A DNA stretch of 64,000 nt from contig NZ_KI911783.1 in assembly GCF_000515415.1 (NCBI RefSeq), positions 1,602,392 through 1,666,391 of the forward strand, written 5' to 3'. The position numbers and the translations under genes are program-made. The notes under the pieces are model-generated. The model was not told where the DNA came from and did not search any database. It saw only the letters and a program-made list of their open reading frames with translations. Below, one piece after another: positions 25,419 through 33,718 of this stretch (position 1 is the stretch's first letter; each line of letters opens with the position of its first letter). This DNA comes from Bradyrhizobium sp. WSM1417 (lineage in GTDB: Bacteria; Pseudomonadota; Alphaproteobacteria; Rhizobiales; Xanthobacteraceae).

Positions 25419-25451
25419 GCCAGATCAAATGGTATTGCCGCCAGACGCGCC

Positions 25452-25997
25452 TTACTTTTCGGAGAGCTCCTGCCGGGCCTCGACTGAGGTATCCGCCTGT
25501 CGCGGCTTGGCTGCATGGGGGCAGACCATGGTCAGATTGAGCAATGTCGGCGCGTGATCCTCGCCATTGCCGTACTCCCAGACCAGACGAATCTCGTGTT
25601 GATCGGAATTGGCGTCGTCCTTCTGGTGTTGCCGGATGTCGGCCTTCATCGGAATCGGCGGTTCGGAGTTGAAGCACTTGCGGATGGATGCATCCAGCAG
25701 CGCGCATTTCGTCGGCGGCACCACGACACGTTCGTCATTCGAAAGCGGCGTGACGTTCGGCTGTGCGGCGAGCGCGAGACGCGCACGCCCCAGTGCCTTG
25801 AACCACACCTTGCCGCTGCCGTTCGGCCAAGTGTCAAGCGGCGACAGTATCGGCTGATACTGCCCGTATTCCATGGTCTCGATGTCGATTTGTTTCGATG
25901 CCTTGAGTCTGGCAACGCTTATCTTCATGTTTTCAAGAGGATAGTAATTGCCGTTCATCAGATCCTTGTAGTCCTGATTGTCGTAGACCATGCCCAT
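25452..25997 (-). CDS. Hypothetical protein, paralogue of the protein at 27658
   Basis: 181 residues from the ATG at 25997 (GAGGGG upstream). No family recognised. It aligns with the 163-residue protein at 27658 over nearly all its length. Shared features in order: Y/FKDLMN-NY-PLENM near the start, LKAS, EYGQY, a WP-GS segment, GRAR, QPN--PLS-DE, then CALLDASIRKCFNSEPPIPMK, HEIRL-W and LLNLTMVCPH. Conserved Cys residues are C in the LLDA segment, C in KCFNSE and C in the terminal VCPH. No signal peptide or membrane helix is visible, so it is probably cytosolic. The extra tail AAKPRQADTSVEARQELSEK is unique. The gene is 180 bases downstream of a MATE transporter. Confidence 0.8.
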   Translation of the reverse strand: MGMVYDNQDYKDLMNGNYYPLENMKISVARLKASKQIDIETMEYGQYQPILSPLDTWPNGSGKVWFKALGRARLALAAQPNVTPLSNDERVVVPPTKCALLDASIRKCFNSEPPIPMKADIRQHQKDDANSDQHEIRLVWEYGNGEDHAPTLLNLTMVCPHAAKPRQADTSVEARQELSEK

Positions 25998-26106
25998 GGA
26001 TCACCCCTCATCTTGCCTGATAGCGCCGGGCACCGGTGCCGGCGGACACTCCATCGCGCGAGCGACAGTGTAGTCAGTGCTTGTGCCCTCTAGTTTGCGT
26101 TGTGAA

Positions 26107-26135
26107 CGCTATCATTCCTCGAGATGTGACGTCAA
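26107..26135 (-). promoter_or_regulatory. Possible sigma-70 promoter of the 25452 gene
   Basis: On the minus strand TTGACG (26130-26135) is followed 17 bases later by ATAGCG (26107-26112), a weak -10. It lies about 110 bases upstream of the ATG at 25997, in the gap below the MATE gene. The -10 match is poor, so this is a low-confidence call. Confidence 0.3.
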
Positions 26136-26177
26136 CGAAAGCAACCTATAGTGTTTCCTTGGGCGTGCCTTGCGCGC

Positions 26178-27599
26178 TTACTTGTCGGCAGCGCTCGCAA
26201 GATTCAGTTGCCCCTTAACGTCGGTCTTGCGCGGCCCCCAGCGCGTAAACGCAACTGCTGCGCAGGAGAGAACACCCAGCAACATCATTGAAGCGGCCGT
26301 GAGCGAGAAAAAGCTCTCGGCCGTTGCCGCCTGCGAGATCAGATACCAGCCGCCAAGCATGATGAAGAGCAGCCGTGCCGTCTGCGCCAGCACTGGGCCG
26401 AGCACGTTGCCGGCGCCCTGCGACGAGAAATACATCGCCGAGGCAAGCCCGACGAAGGCGTAGAACGGAGCGACGGTCCGAAGGAACTGCCGGCTGGCGG
26501 CGTGGGCTCCAGCGTCTTCGGTAAACAGGTTGATCCAGGGGTCCGGGAAGGTCGCGACCGCGCCCGCGAGCGCTCCAACCACGAAGAGCGCGACGAGGCC
26601 GGCCGTCCAGGAGATCCGGCGGGCGCGAGCGATGCGTCCTGCACCAATCGCAACGCCGATCATGGGCACCGACCCGATGCCGACGGAAAAGGCAATCGTC
26701 GCCAGGACATATTCGAGCCGCGCGCCAATGCCGGAAGCTGCAAGGATAGCGGTGCCGAAGACTGCCAGCATATGGGTGAAGATGAGACTAGTCAGCATCG
26801 ACTGCAGCGGGGAGAAGCAGGCGACCGCGCCCACCTTGAGGATGTCCAGGAACATCCGCGATTGCAGGCGCAACCCGCGCACCTTGGGCACGATACGATC
26901 GCGGCCGGAAAAAAGGTACCAGCCCATCACCACAATATTGACCGAGCAGGCAATCAATGTGCCTGTTGCCACGCCCCGCATCCCGAATTGCGGTACCGGT
27001 CCAAAACCCAGGCCCAAGGTGCGGCCGAGGATGATTTGGATCACGGCGGAATTGACGATCATCAGCGACGGCAGTTTCATGTTGCCGGTGCCGCGCAGGA
27101 TGCCGGCCATAATATTTACGAGCCAGATCAGGACTGCCCCGCCGAAGTAAACTTGGCTATAGGCAATCGCCTGCGCCAGTACGTTGTCGCGACCGCCCAA
27201 CAATTCCAGGAGAGGGGGACCGCCGGCCAACATGCCTAGCATGAAGACCAAGCCGAAGAAGACGGCAATCAGAAGTGCGTGGGTGGCGAGGGTTGCAGCG
27301 CGGTCGCGGTCGCCTGCACCGAGCGCGCGGGCGATCGCTGACGAAACGCCGCTCCCCATTGCGGCGCCGGACATGCTCATGGTCAGCATGACGCAGGGGA
27401 ACACCAGCGCCATAGCTGCCAGCGATTCGACCCCAAGCTGTCCGATGTAGGACGTCTCAGCGATGGCAACTAACGTTCCGGCCGAGAATGCGATTGCATT
27501 TGGCCAAGCGAGTGAGAGCAACGTATGGAGGATCGGTCCGTCGAGCAGCTTGTTCGCAGCTGATTGAGCGGGCGGCGACAACGGACCGGCTCCTATCAT
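26178..27599 (-). CDS. MATE family efflux transporter
   Basis: A 473-residue membrane protein with about 12 hydrophobic helices in two repeated halves. Diagnostic stretches are LLSLAWPNAIAFSAGTLVAIAETSYIGQLG (helix 1), SGVSSAIARALGAGDRDRA, ILRGTGNMKLPSLMIV and the second-half counterpart SGIGARLEYVLATIAFSVGIGSVPMIGVAIGAG. MATE proteins export drugs or metabolites using Na+ or H+. It lacks a good ribosome site at 27599, so the exact start is uncertain. Its two neighbours on the same strand are paralogues of unknown function, hence an export/immunity or metabolite module is possible. Confidence 0.92.
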   Translation of the reverse strand: MIGAGPLSPPAQSAANKLLDGPILHTLLSLAWPNAIAFSAGTLVAIAETSYIGQLGVESLAAMALVFPCVMLTMSMSGAAMGSGVSSAIARALGAGDRDRAATLATHALLIAVFFGLVFMLGMLAGGPPLLELLGGRDNVLAQAIAYSQVYFGGAVLIWLVNIMAGILRGTGNMKLPSLMIVNSAVIQIILGRTLGLGFGPVPQFGMRGVATGTLIACSVNIVVMGWYLFSGRDRIVPKVRGLRLQSRMFLDILKVGAVACFSPLQSMLTSLIFTHMLAVFGTAILAASGIGARLEYVLATIAFSVGIGSVPMIGVAIGAGRIARARRISWTAGLVALFVVGALAGAVATFPDPWINLFTEDAGAHAASRQFLRTVAPFYAFVGLASAMYFSSQGAGNVLGPVLAQTARLLFIMLGGWYLISQAATAESFFSLTAASMMLLGVLSCAAVAFTRWGPRKTDVKGQLNLASAADK

Positions 27600-27657
27600 C
27601 TAGGCGGCGGGGGCGTCTGTATCGGCAGTATCCGTTCCCCGGGGACTAGAATGGTGT

Positions 27658-28149
27658 TCAGGATCTGTGCGGGCAGACCATCGTCAGATTGAGCAGCACC
27701 GGCTTGTCCGAGCCCTTCTTGTAGTCCCACTCCAGACGGATCTCGTGCCGGTGCGCGAAAGCGTCGCTGGCTTCGTGCGTGATGATCTTCGTCTTCATCG
27801 GGATCGGCGGCTCGGAGTTGAAGCATTTCCGCACGCAGGCATCGAGCAGATCGCATCGCGTCAGGGGAATGACGCCCGGCTCGTCTTTGGACAAGGGGAT
27901 CGTGTTGGGCTGGGTGCTGAGGTCGACGCGAGCCCGGCCCTTTTCCTTATGCCAGTACGCCGCGCTCCCATCTGGCCATTTGTCTGCCGGCGTCAGGATC
28001 AGGTGATACTGCCCGTATTCTAGGGTCGGCAGGTGGATGTCCGGGGACGCCTTGAGGATGTCCACGCTCCGCTGCATGTTTTCCAGCGGGAAATAATTGT
28101 CGTTCATCAAATCTTTGAATGAAGCCCCGGTATAAGTTCTTGAGCCCAT
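27658..28149 (-). CDS. Hypothetical protein, paralogue of the protein at 25452
   Basis: 163 residues from the ATG at 28149 (MGSRTYTG), preceded by AAGGAAAAGGCG; the upstream extension to 28251 is rejected. Same layout as the 25452 protein: FKDLMNDNYFPLENM, LEYGQYHLIL, the QPNTIPLSKDE region, CDLLDACVRKCFNSEPPIPMK, HEIRLEWDY, LLNLTMVCPH. It has one extra Cys in LLDACVRKC, and the C-terminus ends right after VCPHRS. No known domain recognised. It is the first gene in the presumed operon with the MATE transporter (59-base gap). Conservation of every distinctive block between the two copies implies selection for a specific fold or reaction. Confidence 0.8.
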   Translation of the reverse strand: MGSRTYTGASFKDLMNDNYFPLENMQRSVDILKASPDIHLPTLEYGQYHLILTPADKWPDGSAAYWHKEKGRARVDLSTQPNTIPLSKDEPGVIPLTRCDLLDACVRKCFNSEPPIPMKTKIITHEASDAFAHRHEIRLEWDYKKGSDKPVLLNLTMVCPHRS

Positions 28150-28436
28150 CGCCTTTTCCTTCAATATGTTCTTGGCTTCGCGAAAATACGTACAACTCCA
28201 GCGACGCCGGTCAGCTTGGCCAATCCTCGCGCCGTCGAATATGTGCCCCATCTTTGTTGGGATTTGCTTACGCTACCACTCAGGACTGTGTTTCGTCCAG
28301 ATCGCCAACCCGCACCCGTGCCCCGCTAAGGGTGAGGGCGCGAGCGCGATTGCTAAGAGGCTTTCGACAGGTATTCTAATCGAGAGGTGCTTGCGGTTCT
28401 GGTCGACAGAATGGCCGCTGCCTTTGAGGCGCAGGA

Positions 28437-31400
28437 ATGAATTGCTTCACGTGTCAGTCTGGGATCGGTCCGGACGATAGCTGGTGCTCCAAATGCGGGG
28501 CGGCGGTCCGCCAGCGCGTTGATCCCGACAGCGAACGAAGGTTTGTGACGATTCTGCGCGCTGACGTCGTCGACTCCACGGGTCTTGTTGCCGAGCTGGA
28601 GCCGGAGGCGGCGGTCTCGCGCCTCGAACCGGCACTTGCGGCGATGAGAGGCGCGGTGCGCCAGTTCGGCGGCATCGTCAGCAAGGAGTTGGGTGACGGC
28701 TTGGCCGCCGTCTTCGGCGCCCCGATCGCGGACGACAACCACGCCCCCCTGGCCTGCCACGCGGCCATCGAGCTGGTCCGGCGCGTCGGCAGTCTGGGCG
28801 ATCCAGGACTGCAAGTCCGGGTCGGCCTCCACTCGGGTCATGTGGTGGCCTACATGGTCGCGAGCGAATTTTCCAAGGTCTACGAGATCGGCGGCGCCGC
28901 CCAGCATCTGGCCGCGCGGCTGGAGACGGCAGCCGAGGCGAACCAGATCTACGTGTCCGAAGCCTGCCAGAAGCTTGCGGACGGACATGTCCGCTTTGAT
29001 TTTCTTGGGCGCAAGACTCTGCGCGGTTTCAACGAAGCTCTGCCGGTCTATCGGATCACTGGAGCGAGCGATCTTTCGAGCTGGCGGGTGCGACGCGCTC
29101 GTAGCGTCTCCCGGTTTGTCGACCGAACGACGGAGCGGGCGCTGCTATGGCGCGCTGCGGAGAAGGTTGCCACTAGCGGGCAGACTGTTCTGCTGATGGG
29201 GGATGCCGGCATTGGAAAGTCGCGGCTTGCGCACGAATTTGCGCAGGGCCTCAGGGCTGACGGCTGGCGGTTGCTCGATGTCGAATGCAGCCCAAATCTT
29301 CAGGGCGCGCCATTTAGCACCCTGAAGCGGCTGGTGCTTTCCCTCCTGGAGGCAGTCTCCAAGGACTCAGATCGCCTGGCAGACCCTCGAAAGCAATTGT
29401 CGGCCGTCCATCAGTTTGCAATCGACGCGGTGCTGGATTTGCCCATTTCCGATCCGCGTTGGAGCGAATTGGAGCCCTACGCCCGGGGGCGGGCGATTTC
29501 TGAGGCAAGCTGCGCAATCCTGGAAGGCGTAGCCCGTCACAAGGGCACCGTTCTTCTCATCGAGGATCTGCACTGGGTTGATCGAGCCAGCGACACAGTC
29601 ATTGCCGCCATAGCGTCGCTAAAGGTGCCGAATCTGTTCGTTTTTCTCACGAGCAGGCCGAACGGAATGCCGGAATGGATCGCGCGTTGTCATGCAGAAG
29701 TGATCGCGATGCGGTCATTGGATGATGAGTCCGGATTGGCCATGTTGGCCGACATGCTCGGCACGTCCGTGACAAATGCAGGCTTGAAGGACCGGATCAT
29801 CTCTCACACGGCCAACGTTCCGCTGTTCATCGAGGAGGTCTGCCGTGGTCTGAAGGATAACGGCACACTTCGCGGCCAGTGGGGTGATCTGGCCCTGGTG
29901 CGTCCCATAGAAGAGCTAGGTATTCCCACAAGTATCCAAGGCGTGATTGCAGCGCGACTCGATCGGGTGTCGAGGCAGGAGCGCCTGGTTTTGCAGGTCG
30001 CTGCCGCATTGGGGCCGCGATCGAGCGAAGCCGTGGTGCGGAGAGTCTCGGAATTGCCCGAAGACGCCCTGCGGGACAGCCTTGCAGCGCTCGATCGGGC
30101 CGAGCTGCTGGTCAGGATCGATAGCGACATCGCGGACTCGCTTGAGTTTCGACACGAGATGGTTCGCCAGGTGACCTATGAGTCGATGGTCGAAAAGGTC
30201 CGCGAGAGCGTACATGCGCGGGTTCTTGCGACATTCGAGAACGACGACATATTGAGAGATGATCCTGACGCCCTCTGTTACCACGCAATGCGTGCCAACG
30301 ATTGGCCCAAGGCGTTCAACTACGGGAGAATCGCCGCACAGAAGTGTCTTTTGCGCTCGGCATATGCAGACGCGGTCGACTACTTCCGGACAGCGATGAG
30401 TTCGCTCGACAAGACGCCAATAACCAGTTCGAGGGAGACGAATGCCATTGATCTCCGGATGGAGGCGCGCATGGCGTTCATCTGGTCCGGTCGGGTTGCC
30501 GAGTGGGTCGATCTGGGAAAGGAAGCTGACCAACGGGCCAGCGAGATCAATGATGTCGGCAGAAGGGTTGCCGCCAAGACGGTCATGGCGGGTGGGCAGA
30601 ACTTCTATGGGACACCTGCGGAGGCCGTTACCCTTGGCGAGGAGGTCGTTGGTCTTGCCGAAGAGTCCGGCAATCCGGGTTGGCGCAACCTTGCGCAATA
30701 CAATCTCGGGCAGGCCTATTTTCTTGCCGGGCGCTATCGCGAGGCGGAGCAGACTATCGCACGAGCCCGTGCCCATCTGATGGGCCCGGACGCGAGTGCG
30801 CCGTTCGGCACGCCCCCGAAATACACCTTGCTCCTCTGCTGTATGATGAAGAGCTTCACACACACCGTGATGGGTGAGTTCGATGCCGCCGAGCAGCTCC
30901 AGCAACAGGCTGCCGCGATCGCGGAGGAGACCGGCCGCCCCTACGACCGCGTCGCCGCCGCCTATAGCGGCGGCTGGCTGATGCTCGGCCGCGGCGAGCC
31001 GGCGGCGGCCGCGGCCATTCTCGAGGACGGTTTTGTCCTGGCGCAGAAGCACGGCATCCGGCTGTTCGTGCCGGTGCTCGCCTGCCACCTCGGCATGGCC
31101 TATCTGGAGCAGGGGCTGTTCGACCGCGCGCGCGGCATGCTGACGGAAGCGCGTGAGGAGGCGAAGGCGGTCGGCTATACCTCGGCCGTGCTGCGCAGCT
31201 CGATCTACCTGGCGCTCGCCACCCACCGTCTCGGCGACGTCCAGGCGGCGCAGAACATGCTGCGCGAGGCGCGCAACACCGCGCGACAACAGGGGTTCTC
31301 TGGGCTGGAGGCAGAGGCCCTGTTCGGCGAGGCCGTGGTGACGCCGCCGTCGGATGCGGAGGCCAAGGCGGCCATCCTCGCCGCCCTGCGCGCGACCATC

Positions 31401-31493
31401 GCGATCGCCGCCGAGAGCGGCGCGCTGCCGCTGCGGCACAAAGCCGAAGCGATGCTCAACGAGATGCAGGCGACGGGTGACGAGCTCAGCTGA
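28437..31493 (+). CDS. Zinc-ribbon / class III cyclase-like / AAA ATPase / TPR protein
   Basis: A 1018-residue protein. N-terminal zinc ribbon C-F-T-C...C-S-K-C (residues 3-20). Cyclase-like domain at about 35-205: metal Asp in ILRADVVDSTGL and ELGDGLAAVFG; but at the transition-state Asn position it reads GGAAQHLAARLE, with His instead of Asn and the Arg kept, so catalysis is doubtful. Then a P-loop ATPase (Walker A GDAGIGKS near 262; Walker B VLLIEDLHWVD), and a C-terminal half of TPR-like helices (residues 630-1010). Such proteins are thought to be signal-responsive ATPases or regulators. Base composition by eye rises sharply past about 30880. Neighbours are unrelated. Confidence 0.88.
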   Translation: MNCFTCQSGIGPDDSWCSKCGAAVRQRVDPDSERRFVTILRADVVDSTGLVAELEPEAAVSRLEPALAAMRGAVRQFGGIVSKELGDGLAAVFGAPIADDNHAPLACHAAIELVRRVGSLGDPGLQVRVGLHSGHVVAYMVASEFSKVYEIGGAAQHLAARLETAAEANQIYVSEACQKLADGHVRFDFLGRKTLRGFNEALPVYRITGASDLSSWRVRRARSVSRFVDRTTERALLWRAAEKVATSGQTVLLMGDAGIGKSRLAHEFAQGLRADGWRLLDVECSPNLQGAPFSTLKRLVLSLLEAVSKDSDRLADPRKQLSAVHQFAIDAVLDLPISDPRWSELEPYARGRAISEASCAILEGVARHKGTVLLIEDLHWVDRASDTVIAAIASLKVPNLFVFLTSRPNGMPEWIARCHAEVIAMRSLDDESGLAMLADMLGTSVTNAGLKDRIISHTANVPLFIEEVCRGLKDNGTLRGQWGDLALVRPIEELGIPTSIQGVIAARLDRVSRQERLVLQVAAALGPRSSEAVVRRVSELPEDALRDSLAALDRAELLVRIDSDIADSLEFRHEMVRQVTYESMVEKVRESVHARVLATFENDDILRDDPDALCYHAMRANDWPKAFNYGRIAAQKCLLRSAYADAVDYFRTAMSSLDKTPITSSRETNAIDLRMEARMAFIWSGRVAEWVDLGKEADQRASEINDVGRRVAAKTVMAGGQNFYGTPAEAVTLGEEVVGLAEESGNPGWRNLAQYNLGQAYFLAGRYREAEQTIARARAHLMGPDASAPFGTPPKYTLLLCCMMKSFTHTVMGEFDAAEQLQQQAAAIAEETGRPYDRVAAAYSGGWLMLGRGEPAAAAAILEDGFVLAQKHGIRLFVPVLACHLGMAYLEQGLFDRARGMLTEAREEAKAVGYTSAVLRSSIYLALATHRLGDVQAAQNMLREARNTARQQGFSGLEAEALFGEAVVTPPSDAEAKAAILAALRATIAIAAESGALPLRHKAEAMLNEMQATGDELS

Positions 31494-31807
31494 CGGCAGC
31501 GGCGGCCGGGCCGCCGTCGCGGCCGAAATCTGCCCGACGCGTCAAATAAATTCAGCAGGCGTCGCAAGGAGTTAGCTACTGTGCATGGGGTTGTTTTTGC
31601 CCTTTTATCTTGAAGAGGCCCCCATGGTGCAGCGCGTAGGACGGCACGCTTGTGCGGCCCCGCTCCGATGACTATGCCCTTGCACGCGCAGCAAGGTCGG
31701 CTACCGTCGGCCCTGGCCACACGGCCAGGCGACTTTTGATTTCAATTTTTTAGCATCCGATTTTTCGGCGCCGCGACGGCGCGACGCCCACCGAACGAGG
31801 CGGGGCC
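31494..31807. other. 314-base intergenic region with a GC-rich hairpin
   Basis: No gene. CCTGGCC (31712-31718) and GGCCAGG (31723-31729) form a stem followed by CGACTTTTGATTTCAATTTTTT, resembling a terminator or end of a small RNA. The region between 31560 and 31712 has several short GC repeats (GCGCGT, CGCGCA). No promoter is clear. It precedes the OpgC-like gene. Confidence 0.4.
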
Positions 31808-33025
31808 ATGATCACACGGGACCAGTCAGCGCTGCTCGCGCCGGTCGAGCGCGACCTGCGGCTCGATCTCTTCCGCGGCATCGGTCTGTGGATGATCTTC
31901 CTCGACCACATTCCGCACGACGTCGTGGCCTGGCTGACCTTGCGCAATTACGGCTTCAGCGACGCCGCCGAATTCTTCGTCTTCATCTCCGGTTATCTGG
32001 TCGGCTGGATCTACGGGCCGATCGTCGCCGGCGGCTGGTTTCTCGCCGCGCTGAAGCGGCTGTGGCGGCGCGCGGTCGAGATGTATGTCGCCCACATCAT
32101 GCTGTTCCTGCTGTTCACGGCGCAGATCGCCCGCACCGCGCGCCGCTTCGACAATCCGATGTACGAGCACGAGTTCAACGTGTTCAATTTCCTGTCGCAT
32201 CCGGACGAGCTGATCGGGCAGGCGATCCTCTTGAAGTACAAACCGGTCAATCTCGACGTGCTGCCGCTCTACATCACGCTGGTGTTCGCATCGCCTTTCA
32301 TCGTGTGGTGCCTGGTGCGCCGGCCGAACCTGACGCTCGCCGCGTCCGCGGTGCTGTACTTGCTGGCGCGCTGGTTCGACTGGAACGTCGCCTCCTACCC
32401 GCCCGGCACGCACTGGTACTTCAACCCGTTCTGCTGGCAGCTGATGTTCGTGTTCGCGGCCTGGTGCGGCATCGGCCAGATCGACAAGATCGCGACATGG
32501 GTGCGGTCGAAGGCGGCGATGGCGCTGGCCGCGGCCTGGCTCGCCTTCGCACTGCTGATCGTGATGACCTGGCACGTCCCTGCGCTCGAAGCCATGATCC
32601 CGAAATGGATGATCAAGGCGATCTACCCGATCGACAAGACCGACCTCGACATACTGCGCTTCACGCATTTCCTGGCGCTGGCGATCTGGGTGACGCACCT
32701 CATCTCGCGCAAATGGCGGACCCTGCACGGGGCCTGGCTGCGCCCTGTGATCCTCTGCGGTCAGCATTCGCTGCCGATCTTCTGCCTCGGCGTCTTCCTG
32801 TCGTTCTCGGCGCACTGGATCCTGACGCAATACACCAAGGGCGTCTGGGAGCAGCTCGCGGTCTCCGTCGCCGGCATCGCCATCATGATCGCAGCCGCCT
32901 GGCTGCTCGACCGGGCCGAACGGGTGCCGAACCTGTTCGTGAAGGTGACGGAGGTCGAGGAGGCCGACACCGTCCTGGAAAGCGCGCCTGCGGGCAGGTC
33001 TGCCGTGGCGCCCGCGGGTCATTGA
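31808..33025 (+). CDS. opgC: OpgC domain-containing membrane protein
   Basis: A 405-residue membrane protein with about ten hydrophobic segments. Signature of the OpgC/acyltransferase-3-like group: RDLRLDLFRGIGLWMIFLDHIPHD near the N-terminus, GFSDAAEFFVFISGYLVG (residues 55-72) and the C-terminal CGQHSLPIFCLGVFLSFSA. OpgC transfers succinyl groups onto osmoregulated periplasmic glucans; rhizobial relatives modify cyclic glucans. The His-Asp-His pattern in FLDHIPHD is consistent with acyl transfer. A start with GGGGCC upstream is supported. The DUF2059 gene follows 47 bases later and is likely co-transcribed. Confidence 0.82.
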   Translation: MITRDQSALLAPVERDLRLDLFRGIGLWMIFLDHIPHDVVAWLTLRNYGFSDAAEFFVFISGYLVGWIYGPIVAGGWFLAALKRLWRRAVEMYVAHIMLFLLFTAQIARTARRFDNPMYEHEFNVFNFLSHPDELIGQAILLKYKPVNLDVLPLYITLVFASPFIVWCLVRRPNLTLAASAVLYLLARWFDWNVASYPPGTHWYFNPFCWQLMFVFAAWCGIGQIDKIATWVRSKAAMALAAAWLAFALLIVMTWHVPALEAMIPKWMIKAIYPIDKTDLDILRFTHFLALAIWVTHLISRKWRTLHGAWLRPVILCGQHSLPIFCLGVFLSFSAHWILTQYTKGVWEQLAVSVAGIAIMIAAAWLLDRAERVPNLFVKVTEVEEADTVLESAPAGRSAVAPAGH

Positions 33026-33072
33026 GGTTCGCCGGCCTGTATTTTTCGCGGAGAGGTCCAACGGAGAGGTTC

Positions 33073-33561
33073 ATGTCCAGACTTGTGTTGACGATCGCCG
33101 CCGCCCTCCTGCTCCTGATCTCGGGTGCATCGGCGCAAGCACCCTCGCCGGAGGCGATGAGCGCGGCGCGCAAGCTCGTGGTCACCTTGAAGATCGCGGA
33201 TCAGTATCGCGCGCTGTTGCCGCAGCTCCTGCTCAAACTGAGGCCCGTGGTCGCGCAGGACAGGCCGGAGATCGAGCGCGACTATGACGCGGTGACGGCA
33301 CCCGGCTCAGAGATCTACACCCCGGCCCTTACCTCGATGATCGACCAGGTCGCCGCTCTCTATGCCCAGAGCTTCAGCATCGACGAGCTGCGCCAGATCA
33401 AGGCCTTCTATGTCCAGCCGGCCGGGAAGAAGCTTCTGGAGAAGTCGGATGCGCTGGCGCAGGCAAGCGCGCAGATCGGCCAGGACGTCAGCCAGAAGAC
33501 GGCCGACGAGCTGAAGCTGCGCCTCATCGAAGCGTTGCGCCAGAAGGGGCACAAGCTTTGA
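33073..33561 (+). CDS. DUF2059 domain-containing secreted protein
   Basis: 162 residues starting MSRLVLTIAAALLLLISGASAQA, an N-terminal signal peptide, with GGAGAGGTTC upstream. The rest is helical (EAMSAARKLVVTLKIADQYRALLPQLL, IYTPALTSMIDQVAALYAQSFSIDELRQIKAFY) and matches the DUF2059 pattern. Function unknown; family members are periplasmic. It ends with LRQKGHKL. It shares the transcript with the OpgC-like gene, so a role in envelope glucans could be tested. Confidence 0.85.
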   Translation: MSRLVLTIAAALLLLISGASAQAPSPEAMSAARKLVVTLKIADQYRALLPQLLLKLRPVVAQDRPEIERDYDAVTAPGSEIYTPALTSMIDQVAALYAQSFSIDELRQIKAFYVQPAGKKLLEKSDALAQASAQIGQDVSQKTADELKLRLIEALRQKGHKL

Positions 33562-33718
33562 GCTCAATTCTTGCGTAACGGCGCCGCGCTCGCTGGCTGA
33601 TTTGACGCGGCCGGTTGCCCCGACTACGCTTTTGCAAGCCAAGAAGTGCGTGAATGGCGTGGCCTGACCTGTGCTCAGGGCGGCCCTTACGCAAAGAGAA
33701 AAATTCAGGGGAACGGAA

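Noticed and set aside
25109..25451. tRNA-linked integration site
   Set aside because: The region past the tRNA is less GC-rich, but I saw no repeat of the tRNA 3' end, integrase gene or second attachment site in the window.
29916..31439. 507-residue minus-strand open frame within the cyclase/ATPase gene
   Set aside because: Antisense shadow of a gene with zinc-ribbon, Walker and TPR motifs; no domain and no start site.
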